From JACVRW01 sp963733885 (GTDB taxonomy: Bacteria > Actinomycetota > Thermoleophilia > Solirubrobacterales > Thermoleophilaceae): a DNA stretch of 64,000 nucleotides. Both the position numbers and the translations under genes were made by a program. The notes under the pieces are model-generated. The model was given only the letters and a program-made list of their open reading frames with translations. It did no database searches and was not told where the DNA came from. Shown piece after piece: positions 1 through 10,039 of the stretch. The DNA lies in the NCBI GenBank assembly GCA_963733885.1, contig CAVTES010000016.1, forward strand, positions 43,285 through 107,284, given 5' to 3'. The stretch's first letter is position 1. Every line of letters starts with the position of its first letter.

Positions 1-1110
1 CCCAGCAGCGCGATCCGGCTTCCGGGTTCGAGGCGGAGGCTGAACCCATCCAGCACGAGTGGCTCCTCCGGCGCGTAACGAGCACTCACGTCGTCGAGCG
101 TCACCACGAACGGTGGCGAGGGGAATGGGGCCGGCTCGTCGGGGTCGGCAACCGCGGGCTCCCGATCGATCAGCTCCAGTATCCGCCGGCCGGCGCCGAG
201 CGTCGCCGGCAGCTCACGGGCCACCGCCGACAGCGGCTGCACGGCCTCGAACGAGGCGAGCGCGAGCAGGGCGAGCATCGCGATGAGCACGCGATCGAGC
301 TCACCCCCCGCGTGTGCACCCACCGAGAGCGCGAGCACGATCGCCACCGTCAGGCCGGCCACCAGCACGCCGAGGCCGTCTCCAACGCCTGCGGCCAGCG
401 CGTCGCGGCGGCCGATTCGGACGAGCGCCTGATCGGCCGCTCGCAGGCGTCCGAGCGCGGCGGCGTCGCCGCCGTACACGACGAGCTCCGGCGCGGCGCC
501 GAGGAGCTCCACCAGCTCGGTCGACAGCACGCCGCGAGCCGCGGCCTGCCGCCCGGCGGCACGCGTTCCGAGCCGGGCCACCAGCACGGGCACAGCGATC
601 CCGGCGGCGAGCAACCCGACCGCGAGCGCTAGCGCCGCCGCCGGCAGGAAGGCTGCCATGGCGCCCACGCAGAGCCGCGCCGGCGAGCAGGGCGACGAGC
701 GGTGGACCGACACCGCGCAGGTAGAGGTTCTGGAGCGCGTCCACGTCGGCCACCATTCGTGAGAGCAGGTCGCCGCGCGAGTAGCCGTCGAGCTGCGCCG
801 GCGCCAGCGGCTCGATGCGCTCGTAGACGCGCACCCGCACGCGGCCAAGCACGCGCAGGGCGAGATCGTGCGATGCGAGCCGCTCGAAGTAGCGGGCGAG
901 GGGCCGGGCGATCCCGAAGAAGCGGACGGCGACGATCGCCGTCATCAGCGAGAGGATCGCCGGCTGCTCGGCCGCGCGCGTGATCAGGTATCCGGCCGTG
1001 GCCATCAGCCCGGCGCCAAAAGCCACCGTCAGTGCGCCGAGGACTACGGCGAGCGCCAGACGCGAGGACGGGGCGCCCGCCAGCACGAGCAGCCGTCGCA
1101 GAGTCGCCAT
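1..1110 (-). CDS. cydC: CydC-type ABC transporter subunit, partial, frameshifted
   Basis: Second half of the CydDC heterodimeric ABC exporter that moves thiols to the outside and is needed to assemble cytochrome bd. The start ATG (1110) overlaps the cydD stop as ATGA. The N-terminal membrane domain reads cleanly (MATLRRLLVLAGAP, then ARYFERLASHDLALR). Near 672-680 the frame breaks after LLAGAAL and resumes in another frame with VGAMAAFLPAAALAL, continuing through RILELIDREP to LEPGSRIALLG, so the window ends just before the Walker A motif. The ATPase domain lies outside. The shift is probably an indel error, because both sides are well conserved; a real lesion cannot be excluded. Confidence 0.85.
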
Positions 1111-2787
1111 CAGGCCGCCTCCAGCAGCGGCTCGGAGAGCGCCCGGCCTCGCTCGAGGCGGACAACCCGGTCGGCGCGCCGTACGAGCTCGGGACGATGA
1201 GCGATCAGGAGGACGGTGCGCCCTGCGCATACTCGCTCGACCGCATCGGCAACCAGCTCGGCACTCAACGGGTCGAGGTCGGCGGTCGGCTCGTCGAGAA
1301 CCACCAGCGGCGCATCGCGCAAGGAAGGCCCGCGCCAGCCCGAGCCGGCGGCGCTCGCCTGCAGACAGCGGGCGGCCGCCGTCGCCGACGAGCGTCTCGT
1401 GCCCGCGCGGCAGTGCCTCGATGAAGCCGTCGGCGCCCGCGAGCGCCGCCGCTTGCAGCACCCGCGCGTCGGACGCGGTCGCGTCGCCCAGCCGGATGTT
1501 GTCGGCCACGCTGCCTCGCAGCAGGGTCGGATGCTGCGGCACCCAGGCGACATTGCGCCGCCAGTCATCGGTCCGGCAGCCGGAGAGGTCGACCCCGCCC
1601 GCGCTGACTCGGCCGGCCGTCGGCTCGAGCAGGCGCAGTAGGAGGGCGGCGACGGTGCTCTTGCCGGCCCCGCTCTCGCCGACGAGTGCCACGGTCTCGC
1701 CAGGCGCCAGCTCGAGGTCGAGCTCATCCAGCACCGGCGCGGGGCGGGCCGGATAGGTGAAGCACACGCGCTCCAGGCGCACCGGCGCGTCGGCGGGGCT
1801 GGGCGGAACGCGCGTCCCGCCGGAGCCCACCGTGGGCGGCGCGTCGAGCAGGTCGAGGATGCGGGCCGCGACGGCGAGGCCGTCCGCGCTCGCGTGGAAC
1901 TCGGCGCCGAGGCGCCGGAACGGCAGGTAGAGCTCGGGTGCGAGGATGAGCACCGTGAGGCCGGCCTGCAGGCCGAGCCCTCCGCCGACGAGCCGCACCC
2001 CCACGGTCACCGCGACGAGCGCCACTCCGAGCGTCGCGGCCAGTTCGAGCACGGACCCGGACAGGAAGCTGACGCGGAGGGTCCCCATCGTCGCCCGGCG
2101 ATGGTCCTCGCTGATCTGGGCCATCCGCTCCGCCTCGGTGCGGGCGCGGCCCGCGGCTCGCAGCGTGGGCAACCCGCGCGCGACGTCGAGGAAGTGCGTG
2201 GACAGGCGCCGGAGCTCCTGCCAGCGCTCCCTCGTGCGCTGCTCGGTGTACAGCCCGATCAGCCACATGAACACCGGCACCAGCGGCAGCGTCAGCAACA
2301 TGATCAGCGCCGACTCGAGGTCTATCGGAGCGACCCAGAGCAGCACGGCGACCGGCACGACGCAGGCGAGCACGACCTGGGGCAGGTAGCGGGCGAAATA
2401 GGCCTCGAGCGACTCGACCCCCTGGACCGCCGCCGCGGCGACCTCGCCCGCCTCGGTGCCGTCGAGGGCTGCCGGCTGCGAGCGAAGGCGTCGCTCCGCG
2501 AGTGCGAGACGCAGCTCGGAGAGTGCCGTCGACGCGCCGCGCCGGCCGGCGACCTCGAAGCCCCAGGCGAGCACACCGCGTGCGGCGAAGACGATCCCGA
2601 GCAGGGTGATGTCGACGGCGACGTCAGCGAGCGAGGCGCCGTGGAACGCCCGCGCGACGATCCGAGCAAGCAGCGTCGCGCCCACCAGCACGAGCAGTGC
2701 GGTGGCGAGCCCGATAGCCGCGTCGACGGCGAGCAGAACGCGCGCCGAGCGGGCGCGGCGAAGCAGGCGCGGGTCGAGAGCGCGCAT
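1110..2787 (-). CDS. cydD: CydD-type ABC transporter subunit, frameshifted
   Basis: First subunit of the CydDC thiol exporter. About 559 codons, normal for CydD: a six-span membrane domain (residues about 15-300) and an ATPase domain with Walker A GESGAGKST, signature LSAGERRRLGLARAF and, after a frame change, Walker B LVVLDEPTADL and switch IAHRPE. The frame changes at about 1311-1321 (reverse strand ...TTCCTTGCGCGATGCG), where two lost bases in a GC repeat or one extra base would restore RAFL(A)RDAPLVV. It starts 5 bp after the cydB stop and its own stop overlaps the cydC start, so cydB-D-C are one transcript. Most likely functional with a sequence error. Confidence 0.87.
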
Positions 2788-2792
2788 GCCAG

Positions 2793-3824
2793 TCAGCCGG
2801 CCGAGGGCTCTTCCCCCGTGGGGGCGCCACCCCCCACCCGCTCACGTAGAACGTGGTACGTCCACGCCTGGTAGAGCATCACGATCGGCGCGACGATCAG
2901 CGCCGCGATGGTCATCACTTTCAGCGCGTAGTGCGAGGACGACGCGTTCGAGATCGTCAGGCTGTTCGCGAACTCCGGGTTCGAGACGAGCACCCGCGGA
3001 TAGAGGCTCGTGAAGATCGTCGCCACGACGAGCAGGGTCCCCAGCGCGGTCATGACGAACGCCCAGCCGCTCCGCCGTCCGAAGACGAAGACCACCGCGA
3101 GCACCAGCGCCAGCCCGCCGAGCGCGGCCGGGAGCGCCGGCGGGAAGACATCCTTGTCGTTGCGGTCGACCGCGACCGCGACCGTCCAGGCGAGGAAGGC
3201 GGCGACTCCGAGGGCCGCCGGCACGGCTAGCCGCCGGGCCGTGTTCGCGGCTCGCTCGCACAACTCACCCGAGGTGCGCAGGGTGAGGAAAGTCGCCCCG
3301 TGGAAGGCGAACAGCAGCACGACGACGAGGCCCGCGACGACGGTGTAGGCGCTGAACAGGTCGAGAAAGTCGCCGGCGTAGTCGCCCTGCTCGTCGAGCG
3401 GCACTCCGTGGAGGAAGTTGGCGAGCGCCACTCCCCAGATGAAGGGAGCGCCGAAACTACCGACGGTGTTCGCCCACTGCCACGCCGTCCGCCAGCGCGG
3501 TTCATCGCCCTTCGACCACCACTCGAAGGAGACCACGCGGATGATCAGGAGCAAGAGGACGAGCAGCAGGGCGAGGTAGAAGCCCGAGAACGCCGTCGCG
3601 TACCAGACGGGAAAGGCCGCGAAGGTGGCGCCCCCGGCGATGACCAGCCAGACCTCGTTGCCGTCCCACACCGGGCCGATCGAGTCGAACATCGCCCGCC
3701 GGTCGCGCTCGTCACGACCCAGGAACGGCAGCAGCATCCCCACGCCGAAGTCGAAGCCCTCGAGCAGGAAGTAGCCGCCCCAGAAGATCGCGATGAGAAG
3801 AAACCAGACCTCCGGGAGGCTCAC
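2793..3824 (-). CDS. cydB: Cytochrome bd ubiquinol oxidase subunit II
   Basis: Membrane subunit II of cytochrome bd oxidase, which supports the heme subunit CydA in quinol oxidation and oxygen reduction. 343 residues with about eight hydrophobic segments. Family motifs are visible: LLEGFDFGVGMLLPF near residue 22 and DSIGPVWDGNEVWLV near residue 48. The GTG start lies inside the cydA stop (GTGA overlap), which fixes the start and implies coupled translation. The C-terminus (YQAWTYHVLRERVGGG) is typical. Length is slightly under the E. coli protein, as usual in actinobacteria. Confidence 0.95.
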   Translation of the reverse strand: MSLPEVWFLLIAIFWGGYFLLEGFDFGVGMLLPFLGRDERDRRAMFDSIGPVWDGNEVWLVIAGGATFAAFPVWYATAFSGFYLALLLVLLLLIIRVVSFEWWSKGDEPRWRTAWQWANTVGSFGAPFIWGVALANFLHGVPLDEQGDYAGDFLDLFSAYTVVAGLVVVLLFAFHGATFLTLRTSGELCERAANTARRLAVPAALGVAAFLAWTVAVAVDRNDKDVFPPALPAALGGLALVLAVVFVFGRRSGWAFVMTALGTLLVVATIFTSLYPRVLVSNPEFANSLTISNASSSHYALKVMTIAALIVAPIVMLYQAWTYHVLRERVGGGAPTGEEPSAG

Positions 3825-5209
3825 GTCGACGCTCCCACCGGCACCTCGGGCGGGTCGACGCGCGCGTAGCGCCTCATGAGCACGAAATCGACGATCCCGA
3901 GGGCGATGTAGAGCAGCGCGAACACGCTGATGCTGACCCAGATCGTGCTGCTAGCCACGCTGGGCGAATTCGCCTCCGCGGTTTTCAGCAGCCCTTGGAC
4001 GATCCACGGCTGCCGGCCCATCTCGGTCAGGACCCAGCCGGCAGTCATTGCGAAGAACGGGAAGGCGATCGTGAGGATCGCGACGCGGTGGAACCAGCGC
4101 GCCGTCTCGAGCTTGCCTCTGCGATATAGGAACGCGCCCAGTGCGGCGACGAGGAACATCAGCGTGCCGAGGTACGCCATCACGCGCATGCCCCAGTACA
4201 GGGGGCGAACGGGCGGGATGTAGTTGCCCGGACCGTAGCGCTGCTCGTACCCCGCCTGGATCTGGTTGAGCCCCTCGACCTCGTCCTTGAACGATCCGGT
4301 TGCGAGGAACGAGAGCAGGTCGGGAACCTGGATGTCGAAGCTGGGGTCGGGGTTCTCCTTGGTGAAGCCGCCGATCTGGAAGAGGGAGAAGGCGGCCGGC
4401 TTCTCGGAATCCCAGAGCGCCTCGGCGCCTGAGATCTTCATCGGCTGGAGGTCGGTGGCCACGATGCCGAACTTGCTGCCCACCGCGAGGTTGATCGCGG
4501 TCACCGGCACCGCCACGATCAGTGCCAAGACGGCAGCGCGCAGGAACAGCTCGACGTTCCGGCGGCGGAGGAAGTGCCAGCAGGCGACGCCGAGGATCAG
4601 GAGCGCCGCGGTCGAGAGCCCGGCCAGGATCGTGTGGAGGAAGGCGTGGATGGCGAAGGTGTGGGAGAACAGCGCCCACACGTCCGTCAGCTCGGCCTTG
4701 CCGTCGGCGATCCTGTAGCCGACCGGGTTCTGCATCCAGGAGTTCGCGACGAGGATGAAGTAGGCCGACAGCCAGGTGCCCAGCGCCACGATCCAGATCG
4801 TCGCCAGGTGTAGACGCGGCGATAGCCGGTCCCAGCCGAAGATCCAGAGCCCCAGGAATGTGGCCTCGAGCGCGAAGGCCGCGAGGCCCTCGATCGCGAG
4901 CGGCGCGCCGAAGACGTCGCCCACGAACTTGGAGTAGACGGACCAGTTCATCCCGAACTGGAACTCCTGCACCAGGCCGGTGGCGACCCCGATCGCGAAG
5001 TTGATCACGAGGAGGGTTCCGAAGAAGCGCGTCAGCCGTAGCCACTGCTCGTTCTTGGTGCGGTGCCACAGCGTCTGCATGACCGCCACCAGCGGGGCAA
5101 GCCCGAGCGTCAGCGGCACGAAGATGAAGTGGTAGATCGACGTCATCGCGAACTGGATCCGCGCGAGGTCGACCGTGTCCAGGGCGATCGGGACCGCGGC
5201 GTCGGTCAT
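3821..5209 (-). CDS. cydA: Cytochrome bd ubiquinol oxidase subunit I
   Basis: Heme-bearing subunit of cytochrome bd, a high-affinity terminal oxidase in the cytoplasmic membrane. 462 residues. Visible features: the N-terminal His in MTSIYHFIFVPLT (high-spin heme ligand region), HTFAIHAFLH around residue 185 (b558 ligand region), a short Q loop, and the invariant GRQPW motif (MGRQPWIVQGLL) near residue 398. It heads cydA-B-D-C, so oxidase and assembly transporter are made together. A 19-bp palindrome lies 222 bp upstream (5431-5449), but is nearer the divergent gene at 5487. This is the first of two bd-type oxidases in the window. Confidence 0.96.
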   Translation of the reverse strand: MTDAAVPIALDTVDLARIQFAMTSIYHFIFVPLTLGLAPLVAVMQTLWHRTKNEQWLRLTRFFGTLLVINFAIGVATGLVQEFQFGMNWSVYSKFVGDVFGAPLAIEGLAAFALEATFLGLWIFGWDRLSPRLHLATIWIVALGTWLSAYFILVANSWMQNPVGYRIADGKAELTDVWALFSHTFAIHAFLHTILAGLSTAALLILGVACWHFLRRRNVELFLRAAVLALIVAVPVTAINLAVGSKFGIVATDLQPMKISGAEALWDSEKPAAFSLFQIGGFTKENPDPSFDIQVPDLLSFLATGSFKDEVEGLNQIQAGYEQRYGPGNYIPPVRPLYWGMRVMAYLGTLMFLVAALGAFLYRRGKLETARWFHRVAILTIAFPFFAMTAGWVLTEMGRQPWIVQGLLKTAEANSPSVASSTIWVSISVFALLYIALGIVDFVLMRRYARVDPPEVPVGAST

Positions 5210-5430
5210 CGGACGGGCTCGCCGGGCGCCGGAGACTCCCGCTCTACGCTCGCGAGCTCGCCGCCGATCAGCGCGGTCTGGCGCTCACTGACCGGTGGCT
5301 CGAGCCGCATGCCGCAAGCGTCATGTTCGGTCCAGCGAGTGCGCTGCGGAAGTCGTGCCGCGATGCTCATGTGGGAGCCATCCCGTCCGGCGGGGTCGAC
5401 GGATACTCGGCTCCTGGTCCTCTGCCGCGC

Positions 5431-5449
5431 ATCATCCGAATCGGGTGAT
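5431..5449. promoter_or_regulatory. 19-bp palindrome, candidate operator (copy 1)
   Basis: ATCATCCGAATCGGGTGAT. The half sites pair at 8 of 9 positions around a central A. It lies between the divergent cydA (222 bp away) and the GAP-family gene (37 bp from its start). Matching palindromes occur at 12858, 12884, 14606 and 19214, each near a gene start in the same 14-kb block, which suggests one shared DNA-binding regulator. The regulator is not known. Confidence 0.6.
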
Positions 5450-5486
5450 TCGCGCCGGCGTGCTGTGTGGATAGGGTGGCCCGGTC

Positions 5487-6104
5487 GTGAACTGGGCGAA
5501 GATCCTCCCGATGGCGTTCGTGATGATCGCCGGCCCGCAGATCCTGAGCGCCATCTTCCTCGCGACGAGCGAGAACTGGCGCCGCAACTCGGCCGCCTAC
5601 GTCGCCGGTGCGGCCCTGTCAATAACCGCGTTCGTCACGATCGCGTTCTTCGTCGGCTCGGGCCTCTCCGACGCCGGGGCGTCGGGGGACACGCTTGACA
5701 TCGTGGTCCTGGTCCTTCTGGTTGCCGCGGCGCTCCACACATTCCTCAAGCGGAAGGAATCGGAGCCGCCGAAATGGATGGGCAAGCTGGAGGCGGCGAA
5801 GCCGAGGTTCTCGTTCAGGCTCGGCTTCCTGCTGCTGGGCGTGTTTCCGACCGACATCCTCACCTCGTGGGCCGTCGGCACCTTTCTGTCAAACCACGGC
5901 GATCCGTGGTGGCACTTGCTTCCATTCGTCCTGCTCACCCTGCTGTTCCTTGCGCTACCGGCGCTCCTGCTGCTGGTGTTCGGTCGACGGGCGCAGGAAT
6001 TCCTCCCGAAGGCTCGCGACTGGATGAACACGCACTCGTGGGTCGTGAACGAGATCGTGATCGTGTTCTTCATCGCCATCACCGCCGACAGCCTGGCGGG
6101 GTAG
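5487..6104 (+). CDS. GAP-family (Sap-like) integral membrane protein
   Basis: 205 residues with about six membrane segments. The pattern (MAFVMIAGPQILSAIFLATSENWRRNSAAYVAG at the start; FRLGFLLLGVFPTDILTSWAVG in the middle) matches the GAP/Sap (sulfolipid-1-addressing) family, distant relatives of LysE exporters; the substrate is unknown. Start is GTG at 5487, 37 bp after the palindrome at 5431. It is divergent from cydA and convergent with the ROK kinase gene. The role here is not clear; sharing the operator with respiratory genes suggests induction under the same condition, which is inference. Confidence 0.75.
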   Translation: MNWAKILPMAFVMIAGPQILSAIFLATSENWRRNSAAYVAGAALSITAFVTIAFFVGSGLSDAGASGDTLDIVVLVLLVAAALHTFLKRKESEPPKWMGKLEAAKPRFSFRLGFLLLGVFPTDILTSWAVGTFLSNHGDPWWHLLPFVLLTLLFLALPALLLLVFGRRAQEFLPKARDWMNTHSWVVNEIVIVFFIAITADSLAG

Positions 6105-6196
6105 CAGCGACTGTCCGCGAACCGGTTCGATCTACCGGCGCGCGCCCAGTTCCTGGGAGGCTGGCGGGTGCGACGAACGCCGCAAACAAAGTCCGA

Positions 6197-7183
6197 TCAG
6201 CCGCCCGCGAGGACGGCTGCGCCCACCGCGCCCGAAAGGTCCCCGAGCTTGGTGCGGAGCACCGCCGGAGGCTTGTCGGGCACGAAGAGGTGAGGCGTCA
6301 TCTGCGCGACGATGCGATCGACGAATGGCTGGCCGAGGCGGTCGCCGAGGCCGCCGCCCACGATGATCGCCTCCAGGTCGAGAAGGTTCTGTGCCGATGC
6401 AAGACCGATGCCCAGCGCCCGGGTCGCGTCCTCGACCAGCTTCTTGGTCATACGGTCGCCACCCTCGAGAGCCCTCGCATAGACGCCGGAGCTCACTCGC
6501 TGCCGGCCGCGCTTCTTCATGATGCGGAAGAGGCGCGTCTTGCGGCCGCGCTTGACTAGCCGTCGTGCCCGCCTCTCCATGCTCGCCCGCCCCGCGTACG
6601 CTTCGACACAGCCGCGGCGCCCGCAGGAGCAGCGCCGACCTCCGGGTTTCACCACCATGTGGCCGAACTCGCCCGCCGCCCCTCGCCCGTCGTGGAGTTC
6701 GCCGTCAAGGATGAGGCCTCCGCCGACACCGGTTCCGACCCAGACTCCGAGGAGGTTCTTGTAGGGCCGACCGGCCCCCCGGTGGTACTCGCCAAGAACG
6801 CCCACGCTGACATCGTTGTCGACCGTTACCTTTGTCCCGTCCAGCGCCGCGGAGACCAGCGGCCCCAGTTCGACGCGGTCGGAGAAGCCGGGGACATTCG
6901 CCGCCAGCAGCACCGCGCCTGCGTCCGGATCGATCTCCCCCGGGGTGCCGATGCCGATGCCCCCGAGATTGGCCTCTGTCACGGCGGCGGCCTCGAGTGA
7001 CGTGCGGATCGTGCCGACGATCGCGTCGACCACGTCCGAGGGCATTCCGGTCTGAGGAGTAAGCACCCGGGAGCTGCCCACGACCTTCTCGCCGCTCAGA
7101 ACGACGGTCTGGATCTTCGTTCCCCCGAGGTCGACGCCTGCCGTCACCGTCTTGCTCGCCACGCTCTTCGTCGACATGCTCAC
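6197..7183 (-). CDS. ROK-family sugar kinase (probable glucokinase)
   Basis: 328 residues of ROK fold. The N-terminal phosphate-binding loop GVDLGGTKIQTVVL (residues about 16-29), the glycine-rich GTGVGGGLILDGELHDG around 140 and the zinc motif CSCGRRGCVEAYAG around 178 are all present. Such proteins phosphorylate glucose with ATP, or act as regulators when an HTH precedes the kinase; there is no HTH here, so a kinase is the better call. It is the last gene of ndh-zwf-pgi-gnd-ROK, 42 bp after gnd. Making glucose 6-phosphate would feed Zwf and Pgi in the same operon. Confidence 0.88.
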   Translation of the reverse strand: MSMSTKSVASKTVTAGVDLGGTKIQTVVLSGEKVVGSSRVLTPQTGMPSDVVDAIVGTIRTSLEAAAVTEANLGGIGIGTPGEIDPDAGAVLLAANVPGFSDRVELGPLVSAALDGTKVTVDNDVSVGVLGEYHRGAGRPYKNLLGVWVGTGVGGGLILDGELHDGRGAAGEFGHMVVKPGGRRCSCGRRGCVEAYAGRASMERRARRLVKRGRKTRLFRIMKKRGRQRVSSGVYARALEGGDRMTKKLVEDATRALGIGLASAQNLLDLEAIIVGGGLGDRLGQPFVDRIVAQMTPHLFVPDKPPAVLRTKLGDLSGAVGAAVLAGG

Positions 7184-7225
7184 AACTCCCCGCTCGCTGG
7201 TGGAGGACCTCCAGCCGCAGCGCCG

Positions 7226-8260
7226 TCACGCAGCCTTCTCGTCGTGTCCACCGAACTCCTTGCGCATCGCCGAGAGCAGCTTGTCGGCGAAGTCGTCGAG
7301 ACCGCGCGAGCCGAAGCGCGAATATAGAGCAGTCGTGAGGACGGGCGCCGGGACGCCCACGTCGATGGCGGCGACCGACGTCCATCGGCCCTCCCCGGAG
7401 TCGGACACGCGACCGGCGAACTCCTCGAGTCTCGGCGACGCGCACAGCGCCTCGGCCGTCAGGTCGAGCAGCCAGGAGCCGACGACGCTGCCGCGCCGCC
7501 AGACCTCGGCCACCTCGGTCGTGTCGATCTCGTACTGGTAGAGCTCGGGAGCCTCGAGCGGGGCGGTCTCGGCGTCCATCTCCCGCTGCCGCTTGCCCGC
7601 ATCGGCGTTCTTGATGATGTTCAGGCCCTCCGCGTACGCGGCCATGAGCCCGTACTCGACGCCGTTGTGCACCATCTTCACGAAGTGGCCGGCGCCGTTC
7701 GGACCGCAGTGGTAGTACCCATTCTCGGCCGGGGTTGGTTGTCCGGTCCTTCCCGCTGTGCGCGGAGCGGAGTCGACGCCCGGGGCGATCGAGGCGAAGA
7801 TCGGGCCGAGCCGCTCGACGACGTCCTTCTCCCCGCCGATCATCAAGCAGAATCCACGCTCGAAACCCCACACGCCGCCGCTTGTCCCGACGTCGACGTG
7901 GTGAATGCCCTTCTCCCGGAGCGCGGCCGCGTGACGGAGGTCGTCGTGGTAGTAGGTGTTGCCGCCATCGATGATGGTGTCTCCCGGCTCGAGCACCTCG
8001 GCCAACGAGGCGATCGTCTTGTCCGTGATCTCCCCGGCCGGAACCATCACCCAGGCCGTCCGCGGCTTCTCGAGCTTGGATGCGAACTCCTCCAAGGAGG
8101 CCGCGCCGTCGGCGCCGTCGGATTCGAGGGCCTTGACCGCGTCCGGGAAGACGTCGTAGCCGACGCAGCGGTGTCCGTCGCGCATGAGCCGCCGCACGAG
8201 GCCGGCGCCCATTCTGCCCAGGCCGACCATTCCGAGTTGCATGGGAGTCTTGGTAGCCAC
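7226..8260 (-). CDS. gnd: 6-phosphogluconate dehydrogenase, decarboxylating (short type)
   Basis: Oxidises and decarboxylates 6-phosphogluconate to ribulose 5-phosphate with reduction of NAD(P)+. 344 residues, the short GntZ/YqeC-type rather than the 470-residue form. Visible motifs: Rossmann LGMVGLGRMGAGLVRRL at residue 8, DGGNTYYHDD near 100, the substrate-binding VDVGTSGGVWGFERG near 120, and the catalytic lysine in HFVKMVHNGVEYG near 185. The GTG start at 8260 follows a clear AAAGGAG with 7-nt spacing. It follows pgi by 81 bp and precedes the ROK kinase, completing the oxidative pentose phosphate branch with zwf. No 6-phosphogluconolactonase is in the operon. Confidence 0.93.
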   Translation of the reverse strand: MATKTPMQLGMVGLGRMGAGLVRRLMRDGHRCVGYDVFPDAVKALESDGADGAASLEEFASKLEKPRTAWVMVPAGEITDKTIASLAEVLEPGDTIIDGGNTYYHDDLRHAAALREKGIHHVDVGTSGGVWGFERGFCLMIGGEKDVVERLGPIFASIAPGVDSAPRTAGRTGQPTPAENGYYHCGPNGAGHFVKMVHNGVEYGLMAAYAEGLNIIKNADAGKRQREMDAETAPLEAPELYQYEIDTTEVAEVWRRGSVVGSWLLDLTAEALCASPRLEEFAGRVSDSGEGRWTSVAAIDVGVPAPVLTTALYSRFGSRGLDDFADKLLSAMRKEFGGHDEKAA

Positions 8261-8341
8261 AGTTAGCTCCTTTCCGCTGATTCCATTCGACTCACGACGC
8301 CCGCAGGATGAACTGCAGCCGGATAGGCGAGGAAGCGTCGC

Positions 8342-9984
8342 TCATCGGATGGCTCGATAACGCCGGATCAACGCGTTCGTCGAGCTGTCGTGCTGCAGGT
8401 CGGGCTCCTCCCCTGCCTCGAGCTCGGGGATGATCCGCTTGGCCAGCACCTTGCCGAGCTCGACTCCCCACTGGTCGAAGGAGTCGATCCCCCAGATCGT
8501 GCCCTGGGTGAAGACGCTGTGCTCGTACAGCGCGACCAGAGCTCCAAGTGTGTGTGGGGTCAGCTTCTCGGCCAGGATCACGTTTGTAGGACGATTCCCC
8601 TCGAACACGCGGTGGGGGACCACCGCGTCGGCCGTTCCCTCGGCTCGGACCTCCTCCTCGGTCTTCCCGAACGCGAGCGCCTCGGCCTGCGCGAAGACGT
8701 TCGACATGAGGATGTCGTGGTGGTCGCGAAGCGGGTTCAGTGTCTTTCCGAACCCGATCAGGTCGACGGGAATGAGCTTCGTACCCTGGTGGATGAGCTG
8801 GTAGAAGCTGTGTTGGCCGTTGGTCCCGGGCTCGCCCCAGAAGACGGCGCCGGTGTGGTAGTCGACACGGCGGCCGTCGAGCGTGACGTGCTTCCCGTTC
8901 GACTCCATCGTCAGCTGCTGGAGGTAGGCGGGGAAGCGTTTCAGGTATTCGCTGTACGGCATGACACCCACGGTCTGGGCGCCGAAGAAGTCCCCGTACC
9001 AGACCGCGAGCAGGCCCATGAGGACAGGCAGGTTGCGCTCGAACGGCTCCGTACGGAAGTGCTCGTCCATCGCGTGGAAGCCGGCGAGCAGCTCGCGGAA
9101 GCCGTCGGGCCCGACGGCGAGCATGGTCGAGAGGCCGATCGCGGAGTCCATCGAGTAGCGGCCGCCGACCCAGTCCCAGAAGCCGAACATGTTGTCCGTG
9201 TCGATGCCGAACTTCGCGACCTCGTCGGCGTTCGTGGAGACGGCGACGAAGTGCTTCGCGATCGCTGCCTCGTCACCGAGTGCGGCGAGGGACCACTCCC
9301 GCGCCGAGTGCGCGTTCGTCATCGTCTCCAGGGTCGTGAACGTCTTCGAGGAGACGATGAAGAGCGTTTCGTCGGCCGCGAGGTCGCGGGTCGCCTCGGC
9401 GAAGTCGGTGGAGTCGACGTTCGAAACAAAGCGGAACGTGAGGTCGCGCCGCGTGTAGTGGCGGAGGGCCTCGTACGCCATCACGGGACCGAGGTCCGAG
9501 CCGCCGATCCCGATGTTGACGACATTCCGGATCGCCTTGCCCGTATGGCCTTTCCACTCGCCCGAACGCACGCGGTCTGAAAATGCCGCCATCCGGTCGA
9601 GCACTTCGTGCACGTTCGCGACCACGTCATCCCCGTCGACCACGAGCGACATTCCCTTCGGCATGCGCAGGGCGACGTGGAGCACGGAGCGGCTCTCGGA
9701 CACGTTGATTCGATCGCCGCGGAACATAGCGGCGGTCCGCTCGGCGAGCCCGGATTCGTGAGCCAGCTCGAGCAGGAGCTTGATCGTCTCGTCCGTGACC
9801 CGGTTCTTCGAGTAGTCGAGGTAGAGGCCGGCGCCTTCGGCGGCGAAGCGCTCGCCCCGGCGTCGTGTCCTCCGCGAAGAGCTCGCGCAGGTGGAGTTCG
9901 CGAGATCTCGGCGTGGTGGGCCTCGAGCGCCTTCCAGGCCGCGCGCTCCCGGAGTGGCGTCGTGCTGGTCCCGGTCATGGTCAT
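8342..9984 (-). CDS. pgi: Glucose-6-phosphate isomerase, two frameshifts near N-terminus
   Basis: Interconverts glucose 6-phosphate and fructose 6-phosphate. From RFAAEGAGLYLDYSKNR onward the frame is intact, with GSDLGPVMAYEAL and the SIS signature SSKTFTTLET. Upstream, the ATG at 9984 (GGAGG 8 nt before) begins MTMTGTSTTPLRER and WKALEAHHAEIS; then LHLRELFAEDTTPG sits in a second frame between shifts at about 9900 and 9855. Both joins are restored by removing one base each, so indel errors are likely; if real, an enzyme starting at the internal ATG 9727 would lack about 85 residues. Gene order zwf-pgi-gnd supports the function. Confidence 0.9.
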
Positions 9985-10039
9985 CTTGGTTCCTCCAGGC
10001 TCACGCGGTGAGCGCCGCGCTCTGCTTGTCGATGATCCA

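Noticed and set aside
1894..2874. A 326-codon plus-strand open frame opposite cydD
   Set aside because: His/Arg/Glu-rich shadow of cydD; high GC keeps opposite frames open. No family character.
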